From a bacterium (GTDB lineage: Bacteria > Cyanobacteriota > Vampirovibrionia > Gastranaerophilales > Gastranaerophilaceae), in assembly GCA_024408905.1 (NCBI GenBank), contig JAKSUP010000058.1, positions 1 to 7,660 of the forward strand: DNA of 7,660 nt, written 5' to 3'. The notes beneath the pieces were generated by a model. The model had not been told where the DNA came from. It did not search any database and worked only from the letters and a program-made list of their open reading frames with translations. Below are positions 1-6,087 of this stretch, in pieces (positions within the stretch are counted from its first letter, which is position 1; every line of letters starts with the position of its first letter). Both the position numbers and the translations under genes were made by a program.

Positions 1-734
1 TGTATGGTGATCCTGGGAATGGTAAATCCTTTTTTTCAAAAATATATGCAAAATCTATGAATGCCGAATATAAAGAAATTAATGCTACAGATTTTCAAAA
101 ACGGTATATAGGAGAATCGCTGGAAGGATTAGAAAATGTATTTGAAGATTCTCTTCAAATTGCAAAGCAAAATCCTGACAAAGAATATGTATTGGTATTA
201 AACGAGGCTGACCAACTGATATTCTCTGCAGATAAATTAAAAGAAACCAGTGGTGGGTACGGATTTTTCAGATTAGATATGAGAGATATTTTTATAAATT
301 ATCTTGACAGGCTTAAAGAGGAAGCTCCGAATGTAACTTTTATAGGAACAGTTAATTTTACTCCGACAGACGGAGCTTTAGACAGAGCGATACTTAGCCG
401 TTTTGGGAAAAATATAATAGAAGTCACATATCCTGATGCAAACACGTTGTATGAAGCATCAAAAGCAAAATTAAAAAACTTGGCAAATTATGAAGACTGG
501 ATTTCTAAAAATGATGAAAAATTAATGGAATTAGCTAAAGATATGGAAAATAGACAATGTTCATTTAGAAATTTGGATAACATAATTGATATTGCAAAAG
601 AAACAAATTTAAAAAACAGAATGCAAGACAGAAGCAAACAGTTTGATATTCAATATATGTTTGATGCATTAGGCAAAATTGAACATACAGATGGCGAAAT
701 AAGTGCTGCGCAAAAAATAAATACTAAAAGATAG
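1..734 (+). CDS. AAA+ ATPase, 3' part (5' end outside window)
   Basis: This is an ATP-driven remodelling protein of the classical AAA family; its substrate is unknown. The frame is open from base 3, and the first visible codons read YGDPGNGKS, a Walker A P-loop with Lys at 24-26. The ATG at 57 is therefore internal and the true start lies upstream of the window. Next come a pore-loop-like 'KRYIGES' (about 105-125), a Walker B-like 'VLVLNEADQL' (about 189-218), a sensor-1-like 'TVNFTP', the second region of homology 'ALDRAILSRFGKNI', and a small C-terminal helical lid with a possible sensor-2 Arg in 'SFRNLDNII'. An oddity is that the Walker B Asp, which normally precedes the catalytic Glu, is Asn (aac, 201-203). 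The gene ends with TAG and is followed by a short AT-rich gap before the next + strand gene. Nothing visible ties it to a particular complex. Confidence 0.9.
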   Translation, partial: YGDPGNGKSFFSKIYAKSMNAEYKEINATDFQKRYIGESLEGLENVFEDSLQIAKQNPDKEYVLVLNEADQLIFSADKLKETSGGYGFFRLDMRDIFINYLDRLKEEAPNVTFIGTVNFTPTDGALDRAILSRFGKNIIEVTYPDANTLYEASKAKLKNLANYEDWISKNDEKLMELAKDMENRQCSFRNLDNIIDIAKETNLKNRMQDRSKQFDIQYMFDALGKIEHTDGEISAAQKINTKR

Positions 735-767
735 TATTATATTTATCTTTATATAGTTTATTTATTT

Positions 768-788
768 AAGATTTTTAGTGTAAATCTT
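768..788 (+). terminator. possible weak hairpin after the ATPase gene
   Basis: A perfect 7-bp inverted repeat (aagattt / aaatctt) with a 7-base loop lies 33 bases after the ATPase stop codon. The stem has one G:C pair and no U-run follows it, so it is a poor intrinsic terminator. It is listed because nothing better is visible in the gap. Confidence 0.2.
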
Positions 789-792
789 GTGT

Positions 793-812
793 TTACATAT
801 TGTTACATATTG
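793..812. repeat. two tandem copies of a 10-bp unit (ttacatattg)
   Basis: Two exact adjacent copies of ttacatattg lie in the gap before the CHAP gene, 62-82 bases upstream of its chosen ATG. A spacing of about one helical turn would suit a regulator, but in such AT-rich sequence chance is a fair explanation. No convincing -35/-10 pair was seen around it. Confidence 0.45.
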
Positions 813-874
813 TTGTTTTTTAGGCAATTTTTTTGAGAATAGGAACTTTATATATATGGAGTATACAAAGAACT

Positions 875-1759
875 ATGACTATATTGAATCCATTTGCAAA
901 TTGTTTTAATTTTGCGTATCCATCATGTACATGGACACAGAATTTGCAATGGAATGGATTTCCAAATATTAATTTCCCAAATTTTAGTTTTTCTCAGAAT
1001 TATACTTCCCCGAACTTTATATTTAAAAAGCCGTTTAACAATACATACGACTTTGCCTCAAATATGGACACTTTTAAAAGAACTACGACGGATTATAATA
1101 ACTATAATGATTTTAATACCTTCAATTTAAAAACTCCGATAACTCCGTCTTGGGGGAATTACAATTTTTATGAGAATTTATTTAATAATACACCGGCATA
1201 TTCTTTTGGTAATTCCGGACTAAATGCGACATATCGTTATGGAAGCGTGAAAAAGTCAAATACTCCAAAAACGACATTGACAAATAATATCACACAAAAT
1301 GCAGTTCAACTTGCAATAGAAGAAAAAGAAAAAGGTGTTACGGAAAATCTGGGTACTAATGACGGAACTGAAATCCGTAAATATAAGAACGGTGCTGCAA
1401 ATTCAAATGCTTGGTGTGCAAGTTTTATTTCTTGGCTGTACGGTAAAGGTCAAGGGAAAACTGCGCCTTTTGGTTATACAGCAAGTTCGCAAGAAATAAT
1501 GCGTCAAGCAAAAAGTAATGACGTTTTTGCCTCAAAAACATCAGGGTATACACCTGTAGCTGGTGATGTTGCAGTTTGGACAAAGAAAGGCGATCCGGCC
1601 CACGGTCATGTTGCGATTGTCAAAGAAGTTAAATCAAACGGTGATATCGTAATTATTGAAGGAAATTATAGTAATAAAGTCTCTGAACGTACTATGAAAA
1701 CCTCAGAAGCTGAATTTAGTGGTTTTGCTAAAATGAGCGAATGGACAGCTTTAGCTTAG
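875..1759 (+). CDS. CHAP-domain peptidoglycan amidase/peptidase with Asn/Phe-rich N-terminus
   Basis: This is a probable cell-wall-cleaving enzyme (294 aa from the chosen start). Residues about 145-290 form a CHAP (NlpC/P60-like cysteine amidohydrolase) domain. The catalytic Cys is C181 in 'NAWCASFISWLY', the catalytic His is H245 in 'HGHVAIV', and the polar third position falls in 'IIEGNY' (E262-N264). 'TPVAGDVAVW' before the His is the usual CHAP strand. Residues 1-120 are low complexity, with about 25 Asn, 17 Phe and 9 Tyr and no standard signal peptide, so the export route is unclear. The start is the ATG at 875 (MTILNPFANCFN). An in-frame TTG at 833 would add 14 residues and cannot be excluded, because the ribosome site (GGAG at 858-861, 13 bases away) is weak for the ATG. 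The family can also act on non-wall amides, so the exact substrate is open. Its stop codon abuts the stop of the convergent permease gene. Confidence 0.85.
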   Translation: MTILNPFANCFNFAYPSCTWTQNLQWNGFPNINFPNFSFSQNYTSPNFIFKKPFNNTYDFASNMDTFKRTTTDYNNYNDFNTFNLKTPITPSWGNYNFYENLFNNTPAYSFGNSGLNATYRYGSVKKSNTPKTTLTNNITQNAVQLAIEEKEKGVTENLGTNDGTEIRKYKNGAANSNAWCASFISWLYGKGQGKTAPFGYTASSQEIMRQAKSNDVFASKTSGYTPVAGDVAVWTKKGDPAHGHVAIVKEVKSNGDIVIIEGNYSNKVSERTMKTSEAEFSGFAKMSEWTALA

Positions 1760-2566
1760 CTATTCTTTTATCGCACCTGCTTGAGGGTTATTAATTAAGT
1801 ATTTTTTACCAATCAAAAATACTATTATTACAGGGATTGAACAAATGCACGAGCATGCCATAAGTTCGCCCCACATAGTAATTTCTCTGAATGAACCTTT
1901 AAATATTGTTAAACCGACAGCTAAGGTTCTCATATTATCGGTATTTGTAACAATTAAAGGCCACATAAAACTGTTCCAAGTAGTTACAAAGGTAAATACT
2001 GCAAGCGTTGCAATTGCAGGAACAGCGCAAGGAATTGCGACTTTATAGAATGTTTGCCAAGGATTGCATCCGTCGAGTTTTGATGCGTCTTCCAAATCTT
2101 TTGAAAAACTGAGGAAATATTGCCTCATCATAAATACACCAAAACCTCCGAAAATAGCAGGCACAATTAAGGCTTGGTATGTATTTATCCAGTGGAGTTT
2201 GCTCATCAAATAAAATAACGGAACGATATTAACTTGTGACGGTACCATCATGGTAAGAACGATTATAAAAAATAAAGCATCAGAACCTTTGAATTTTAGT
2301 CTTGCAAACCCGTAGCCTGCCAGAGCAGAAACTACAACCTGACCGATTGTTGCAAGTAATGCAACAATTAAACTATTTAAAAAATATTTTACAATCGGGA
2401 TTGAATGAAAAACATTTTTGTATGAAAAAAATGTTAAATTTATATTTTTATAATCAGTAAAAATATTTTCGTTACCACTTAATGAAATCAAAAACATTAT
2501 AAAAAACGGCAATATCAATGATATTGCAAGCAGAATTAATATAATATACATTAATGTTTTTTTCAT
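1760..2566 (-). CDS. carbohydrate ABC transporter permease, MalG type
   Basis: This is an inner-membrane permease subunit of a sugar importer (268 aa, normal family length). About six hydrophobic helices are visible, the first at residues 5-29. The cytoplasmic EAA loop that docks on the ATPase is at residues 159-179: E159-D-A-S-K-L-D165-G166, ending in the conserved Pro179. The C-terminus 'NPQAGAIKE' matches the usual 'GLTAGAVKG' ending of MalG/COG0395 permeases. Known relatives work with a MalF-type permease, a solute-binding protein and an ATPase; none of these is in this window, so the substrate cannot be named. The ATG is preceded by AGGA (2576-2579, 9 bases away), which overlaps the stop codon of the upstream zincin gene. 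This suggests translational coupling at the end of the operon. Confidence 0.92.
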   Translation of the reverse strand: MKKTLMYIILILLAISLILPFFIMFLISLSGNENIFTDYKNINLTFFSYKNVFHSIPIVKYFLNSLIVALLATIGQVVVSALAGYGFARLKFKGSDALFFIIVLTMMVPSQVNIVPLFYLMSKLHWINTYQALIVPAIFGGFGVFMMRQYFLSFSKDLEDASKLDGCNPWQTFYKVAIPCAVPAIATLAVFTFVTTWNSFMWPLIVTNTDNMRTLAVGLTIFKGSFREITMWGELMACSCICSIPVIIVFLIGKKYLINNPQAGAIKE

Positions 2567-2575
2567 AAATATAAT

Positions 2576-2579
2576 TCCT
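2576..2579 (-). promoter_or_regulatory. ribosome binding site of the permease gene, on the upstream stop codon
   Basis: AGGA on the - strand ends 9 bases before the permease ATG and shares bases with the TAG stop (2578-2580) of the zincin-TPR gene. Ribosomes finishing that gene would be placed on the permease start. Confidence 0.65.
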
Positions 2580-4056
2580 ATAGAAATGCTTTTATAATTC
2601 CATAAGGGTCAAGTCGTGGATTATTTTTTTGCTCAGGGCATAGTCTAAAATATGTTTTTAAAACTTTTCTCGCTTTTAAATATTGTTTTTGTTTAATATA
2701 AATATTTGTCAGCCCGATGATGTATTCAATATTTTTAGAATCAGATGTTAATAAATATTTGTATTCTGAAATTGCTTTGTTAAAATCTTTCTCTCTTGTG
2801 TATAAATCTGCAAAGAAATAATGTATATCTGTAGAATCTTTTATTTGTTGTGATTTTGCAAGGTAATTTTTGGCCATTGGAGTGTTATTTATCTCAGCAT
2901 ATACCACTGCCAAATTGAAATATACCATTCCTCGAAGTTCATCTGTATTTGACAATTCCAGAGCTTTTTCCAAACTGTAAATTGCTTTTGTATACTCATG
3001 GTTATTAGCCAAATAGTTTGCCAAATCAATGTATCCACTTGCTATTTTGGGAGCTTTTCTTATATAATTTTTTGCTTCTTTTGATTTTGCATCTAAAATA
3101 TCTTGGTTATTGCCAATAATTAAGTATGGAATATAAAGTCCGGTTGGGCTTATAGTATCAGATATATCGGGCTTAATTTTATAAAGCAATTTAATAGTAT
3201 TTATGTCTGATGTTGTTAATTCATCCCTTTTGTCATTATAAACAGCTATTGAATCTTTTGCCAAATACATTACATCTTCTTTATTATAACTATGTCCCAT
3301 AAAACCTAATGCGTGTGCGATTTCATGAACAGCTGTATTATACACTTGATTTTTTGAAAAATAGTTTTTCTGTGGATCACGTAAATAAAAACTTATGGAC
3401 ATTTGTTTCAGTATATTTTCATTTATTGTCGGGGTTGTGTATGCAACAACAAATTTGTGTTCATCATCCTTTGCAGGATTATTTTCTATAAAATTAATCA
3501 AAATATTTGGATTTTTATCAGTAATTTCAAATAATATTTGATGATTTGTCGCTTTCTCCCATTCCAAAAAGGCACTATCTATCTCGCTTTTAAAATATTC
3601 GGGAATTACTAAATTGTTTTGTGACGTAAATCCGTATTTAATAGGACTGGTTGTCCAGCGTAATATTTTTTGATGATACGGGGCTTGTTCAATATAGTTT
3701 GACGGATACTTATTTCTTATTTCTTGTTTTAAATTTTCTAAAAAGTATTTTGCTTGAACTTTTGCATTATCTTCTGTTGTATTATCCAAGAATTTTACAA
3801 GTCTTTCTTGAGCGTCTGTATTTATCGGGGAATTAATTATTGCATTTATGTATGAAATCCTGCTTTCGGGAGTATTAAACCCTGCATCAAAAGCTTTTTC
3901 ATAATATTTTTGTGCCAAAATAAGATTATTTTTTTTAAAATAATAATCCCCTTTTTTAGCATACTTTTGTCCTGGATCTTGTAAAATATTTAATCCCAAA
4001 ACAAGGATAAGAATTCCGATAAAAATTAAAATACAATTTCGGACTTTATTCGTCAT
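2578..4056 (-). CDS. membrane-anchored matrixin-like zinc metallopeptidase with TPR repeats
   Basis: This is a predicted zinc protease of 492 aa, probably held at the outer face of the inner membrane. Residues 8-25 are a single hydrophobic anchor ('CILIFIGILILVLGLNIL'). One TPR-like unit follows at about 33-60. A metzincin-type domain (about 130-295) carries H244-E245-I-A-H248-A-L-G-F-M-G-H255-S: two zinc His, the catalytic Glu and a third His, followed by a Met-turn 'DVMY' (M263). The extra residue before the third His is common in bacterial matrixin-like proteins as I remember them. Residues about 340-490 hold several TPR units ('AIYSLEKALELS', 'AISEYKYLLTSD', 'ARKVLKTYFRLCP'), which usually bind partner proteins. 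The ATG has a strong AGGGGG ribosome site and overlaps the last 11 bases of scpB, so the two are co-translated. The substrate is unknown, and nothing in the sequence links it to condensin. Confidence 0.85.
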   Translation of the reverse strand: MTNKVRNCILIFIGILILVLGLNILQDPGQKYAKKGDYYFKKNNLILAQKYYEKAFDAGFNTPESRISYINAIINSPINTDAQERLVKFLDNTTEDNAKVQAKYFLENLKQEIRNKYPSNYIEQAPYHQKILRWTTSPIKYGFTSQNNLVIPEYFKSEIDSAFLEWEKATNHQILFEITDKNPNILINFIENNPAKDDEHKFVVAYTTPTINENILKQMSISFYLRDPQKNYFSKNQVYNTAVHEIAHALGFMGHSYNKEDVMYLAKDSIAVYNDKRDELTTSDINTIKLLYKIKPDISDTISPTGLYIPYLIIGNNQDILDAKSKEAKNYIRKAPKIASGYIDLANYLANNHEYTKAIYSLEKALELSNTDELRGMVYFNLAVVYAEINNTPMAKNYLAKSQQIKDSTDIHYFFADLYTREKDFNKAISEYKYLLTSDSKNIEYIIGLTNIYIKQKQYLKARKVLKTYFRLCPEQKNNPRLDPYGIIKAFL

Positions 4057-4558
4057 CTTTTACCCCCTCATCAATTTTTAAAGTTTTGACAAGGGCTCTT
4101 ATATCACCTTTTAATTTAAAATATTCTGCAAATTTTGGGGTTGTTTTAATATTAAAAGAACGTCCGTTTTTATCTTTGTGTCTTGAAATAAGCCCTTTTT
4201 CAACAAGTTCCTGTACATGTTCATAAGCATTTGAGCCACGTAAATCTTTTAAATATGATTGACGTATAGGTTCTTTTAGGGCAATAACTGTCAATGTTTT
4301 TAAAACTGCCGGCTTGAGTTCTACAGGACAAAGTTTTTCAACAATATCCAAATGCTCTTGTTTTACTTGTAAAATATAACCGTTTTCATCATCAATTTCT
4401 AAAGCACCTTCTCTTGAAGCATAGTCCATAATTAATTCCAGTAAAGCTTCTTCAACAACTTCCGGTTGTTCTTCAAGAATTTCTGCTATATCCTCGATTT
4501 GCAGAACTTTGGCTGTTACAAACAAAACAGCTTCAATTCTGGATTTCAACTGTTCCAT
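4046..4558 (-). CDS. scpB: segregation and condensation protein B
   Basis: ScpB is the winged-helix dimer that binds ScpA and completes the SMC-ScpA-ScpB condensin on the nucleoid (170 aa from the chosen start). The N-terminal winged helix is 'MEQLKSRIEAVLFVTAKVLQ'. The second starts near 'LKPAVLKTLTVIALKEPIRQ' and runs through 'LRGSNAYEHVQELVEKGLIS' and 'NGRSFNIKTTPKFAEYF', a pattern I associate with cyanobacterial ScpB. The start is the ATG at 4558. A GTG nine bases upstream is in frame, but it is part of AAGGTGA, a near-ideal ribosome site five bases from the ATG. The gene overlaps the end of scpA by 26 bases and the start of the zincin gene by 11, so the three are very likely co-translated. 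Confidence 0.93.
   Translation of the reverse strand: MEQLKSRIEAVLFVTAKVLQIEDIAEILEEQPEVVEEALLELIMDYASREGALEIDDENGYILQVKQEHLDIVEKLCPVELKPAVLKTLTVIALKEPIRQSYLKDLRGSNAYEHVQELVEKGLISRHKDKNGRSFNIKTTPKFAEYFKLKGDIRALVKTLKIDEGVKDDE
4063..4068 (-). promoter_or_regulatory. strong ribosome binding site of the zincin-TPR gene, inside scpB
   Basis: AGGGGG on the - strand lies six bases before the ATG at 4056 and inside the last codons of scpB. It supports the overlapping start of the zincin gene. Confidence 0.7.
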
Positions 4559-5426
4559 TTTCTTCACCTTTTAATACATTTTTGACATTATTTACAGCGT
4601 CAAAAATATTATCTTCATTTTCTTCAACTTCTCTTTCAATGTGTTCTCTTTTAACTACATATAAATCAGAATAAAACTCGTCTTGTTCCAAGTCATAATC
4701 ACTATCAACCGTTAAGAACAACAATGAAATATATGCGTTAATCTTATCCATACCTAATAGAGTAAGTTCATTTAATTCAATTCTGTCTTGTCTGTTCAGA
4801 ATTTCTTCAAGGTTTGCTCTTAATCTTTCTACGCCACGTTCTATGTACTCATCATGTGCAAGATTGATGATATCTTCAGGAGATAGCCTTGCATAATTTT
4901 GAACTCTCCTTACAGCACGTTCGTGAGCATTTTTTAAAGAGGCTTTTTTATCAAGCATTTCATAAAATTCGAGTTGTCTGATTAAGTCTCTCAATGTAAC
5001 AACACGGTTGTGGTTTAGACGCACGCTTGTCCTTCTTTGCAGAACTTCATCGATAGAAATGACGTTACTTGTCGGGATATAGTCATCCGTATAATCCAAC
5101 ATTTGTTCGTCATCATTATATTCAAAATCTTCTTCGTGCTGTGGTTCAAAATCAAGAACATCGATTCCTTCCAAAACATTTGATTTTAGTTTTAGAAGTA
5201 TAGCAGCAAAGAGAATAGTACGCCCCGTAATTTTTAAATTTTGACCTTTTGCTTGAAAAATGTGCATCATATATTTGTCATAAACATCAACGATATCAAC
5301 ATTCCACGGGTCAATTTTTCCTTGTTTTGCCATATTAACAAGGATTTCTATACCGTCAACTTCAGCGTTTTGTACGGCGCTTGTGTTATTTAAATTATTC
5401 AAATCTGTTATACTATTTACTGCCAT
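4533..5426 (-). CDS. scpA: segregation and condensation protein A (kleisin)
   Basis: ScpA is the kleisin that bridges the SMC heads and recruits ScpB (297 aa, somewhat longer than the usual 240-270). The N-terminal SMC-neck-binding region is 'GIEILVNMAKQGKIDPWNVD', then 'IVDVYDKYMM' and 'RTILFAAILLKLKSNVL'. A long acidic middle section (about residues 110-135, 'EDFEYNDDEQMLDYTDDY') precedes the C-terminal winged helix ('ELTLLGMDKINAYISLLFL', 'LEQDEFYSDLYV'). The first 20 residues are an Asn-rich tail not seen in most relatives. An in-frame stop lies four codons upstream of the ATG, so no longer start is possible. The ribosome site is poor (GAGAAAGA about 17 bases away), so expression may rely on read-through translation from the gene before it. 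The opening is cyanobacterial in style rather than the firmicute 'FEGPLDLLL' form. Confidence 0.93.
   Translation of the reverse strand: MAVNSITDLNNLNNTSAVQNAEVDGIEILVNMAKQGKIDPWNVDIVDVYDKYMMHIFQAKGQNLKITGRTILFAAILLKLKSNVLEGIDVLDFEPQHEEDFEYNDDEQMLDYTDDYIPTSNVISIDEVLQRRTSVRLNHNRVVTLRDLIRQLEFYEMLDKKASLKNAHERAVRRVQNYARLSPEDIINLAHDEYIERGVERLRANLEEILNRQDRIELNELTLLGMDKINAYISLLFLTVDSDYDLEQDEFYSDLYVVKREHIEREVEENEDNIFDAVNNVKNVLKGEENGTVEIQN
4564..4570 (-). promoter_or_regulatory. ribosome binding site deciding the scpB start (AAGGTGA)
   Basis: AAGGTGA on the - strand closely matches the consensus pairing with 16S rRNA and is five bases before the ATG at 4558. It contains the GTG that could otherwise be read as an upstream start, which favours the ATG. 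Confidence 0.75.
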
Positions 5427-5479
5427 ATTATTATTTTAAAATATCTTTCTCTTTTTCTGTTCCTCTAAATTATTGAGGA

Positions 5480-5995
5480 TTATTTTGTTTTAAATCCGAC
5501 TTTTGCAGGCTTGGTTCTTTCCATTAATAAATCCAATGCCTGATGAATTTCTTTCATATCTTCACTATAATCTTTTGAATGTTCTATAAAATATTTTTCT
5601 AATTCTGTTACTCTTTTTGATAAATCATTTGTGCTAAGTGCAAGTTGTCGTATTCTTACAAATGTATCAATTATTTGAATATTAATTTGTATTGCCCTTT
5701 CTGAATTTAAAACTGATGACAACATTGCCACGCCTTGTTCTGTGAAAACATAAGGCATATAACGGCGACCACCATGTGCTTTACTTGAGGTCGCAATTTG
5801 CGACCTCAAGTTTTCGTACTCATCTTTTGTTAATTGAAACATATAGTGAGCAGGAAATCTTAAGGAATTTCGCTTTACAGCTTCGTTTAACCTTTTCGTA
5901 GAAACTTCATAAAGGTCTGCAAGGTCACTGTCAAGCATGACATTATAACCTCTTATTTCGTATATTAAATTTTGAACATTTGCTAAACTATTCAT
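5480..5995 (-). CDS. ORF6N-domain protein, putative DNA-binding
   Basis: This is a 171-aa protein with an ORF6N domain (about residues 7-95), a fold found in phage, plasmid and many bacterial genes and thought to bind DNA. The recognisable parts are 'YEIRGYNVMLDSDLADLYEV', 'TKRLNEAVKRNSLRFP', 'YMFQLTKDEYENLRSQI' and 'GGRRYMPYVFTEQGVAML'. The C-terminal 50 residues look coiled-coil and end in 'KPAKVGF', matching the usual family tail, so the gene appears complete. It sits between smc and scpA, in the same direction, 89 bases after smc and 53 bases before scpA. Codons 62-71 contain a 29-bp perfect palindrome, and a near-copy lies just upstream of the start. A weak AAGG ribosome site is about 15 bases before the ATG. 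Regulation of its own operon is plausible but inferred. Its target and role are not known. Confidence 0.88.
   Translation of the reverse strand: MNSLANVQNLIYEIRGYNVMLDSDLADLYEVSTKRLNEAVKRNSLRFPAHYMFQLTKDEYENLRSQIATSSKAHGGRRYMPYVFTEQGVAMLSSVLNSERAIQINIQIIDTFVRIRQLALSTNDLSKRVTELEKYFIEHSKDYSEDMKEIHQALDLLMERTKPAKVGFKTK
5783..5811. repeat. 29-bp palindrome inside the ORF6N gene
   Basis: The arms acttgaggtcgcaa (5783-5796) and ttgcgacctcaagt (5798-5811) are perfect reverse complements around one central base. It covers codons 62-71 of the ORF6N gene (N-L-R-S-Q-I-A-T-S-S). In the mRNA it would fold into a stem of about 12 bp. A related site lies at 6018-6048. It could be a protein-binding operator, an RNA hairpin, or both. 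Confidence 0.9.
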
Positions 5996-6017
5996 TATAT
6001 GTATTTTTTACCTTTTT

Positions 6018-6048
6018 ATTTTGAGGTTCCATTTTGCGACCTCAAAAT
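6018..6048. promoter_or_regulatory. second palindromic site upstream of the ORF6N gene (candidate operator)
   Basis: The arms attttgaggt (6018-6027) and acctcaaaat (6039-6048) are a perfect 10-bp inverted repeat with 11 bases between. The 25-base core (6021-6045) matches the core of the palindrome in the gene (5785-5809) at 22 of 25 positions with no gap, including the shared 13-base run tttgcgacctcaa. It begins 23 bases before the ORF6N start codon. On the - strand it is followed by an A-rich stretch, not a U-run, so it is not a terminator for smc. An operator or a leader hairpin is more likely. Confidence 0.6.
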
Positions 6049-6059
6049 TTTCATTCCTG

Positions 6060-6087
6060 ATTTACCCCTACCCTTAATTTACCCCTA
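6060..6087. repeat. 11-bp direct repeat at the end of smc
   Basis: Two exact copies of atttacccctA lie at 6060-6070 and 6077-6087, 17 bases apart start to start. The right copy includes the smc stop codon. On the - strand they give three G-runs (GGGG, GGG, GGGG) in the smc-ORF6N gap. The function is unknown. It could be the binding site of a regulator, or a partial duplication. Confidence 0.6.

Noticed and set aside
57..734. ATG at 57 as the start of the ATPase gene
   Set aside because: The frame is open upstream and encodes the Walker A motif GDPGNGKS in the bases before it, so the gene starts outside the window.
833..874. TTG at 833 as the CHAP gene start
   Set aside because: The ATG at 875 gives a more natural N-terminus. 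The rejection is tentative, because neither start has a strong ribosome site.
894..1130. Open frame overlapping the CHAP gene on the same strand
   Set aside because: It has no recognisable domain and lies in a low-complexity region of a well-supported gene in another frame.
4559..4567. GTG at 4567 as the scpB start
   Set aside because: The GTG is part of the AAGGTGA ribosome site for the ATG at 4558, which also gives the normal ScpB N-terminus.
5461..5479. 5-bp inverted repeat (tcctc / gagga) between the ORF6N gene and scpA
   Set aside because: The stem is too short, with a 9-base loop and no U-run, and is expected by chance.
6018..6048. Inverted repeat as an intrinsic terminator of smc
   Set aside because: In the direction of smc transcription it is followed by an A-rich run, not U residues. 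Its 25-base core also matches the palindrome inside the next gene.
5783..6048. The two palindromes as an invertible promoter switch
   Set aside because: Inversion would be geometrically possible, but no recombinase gene is visible and the upstream left arm is imperfect. A binding site explains the data more simply.
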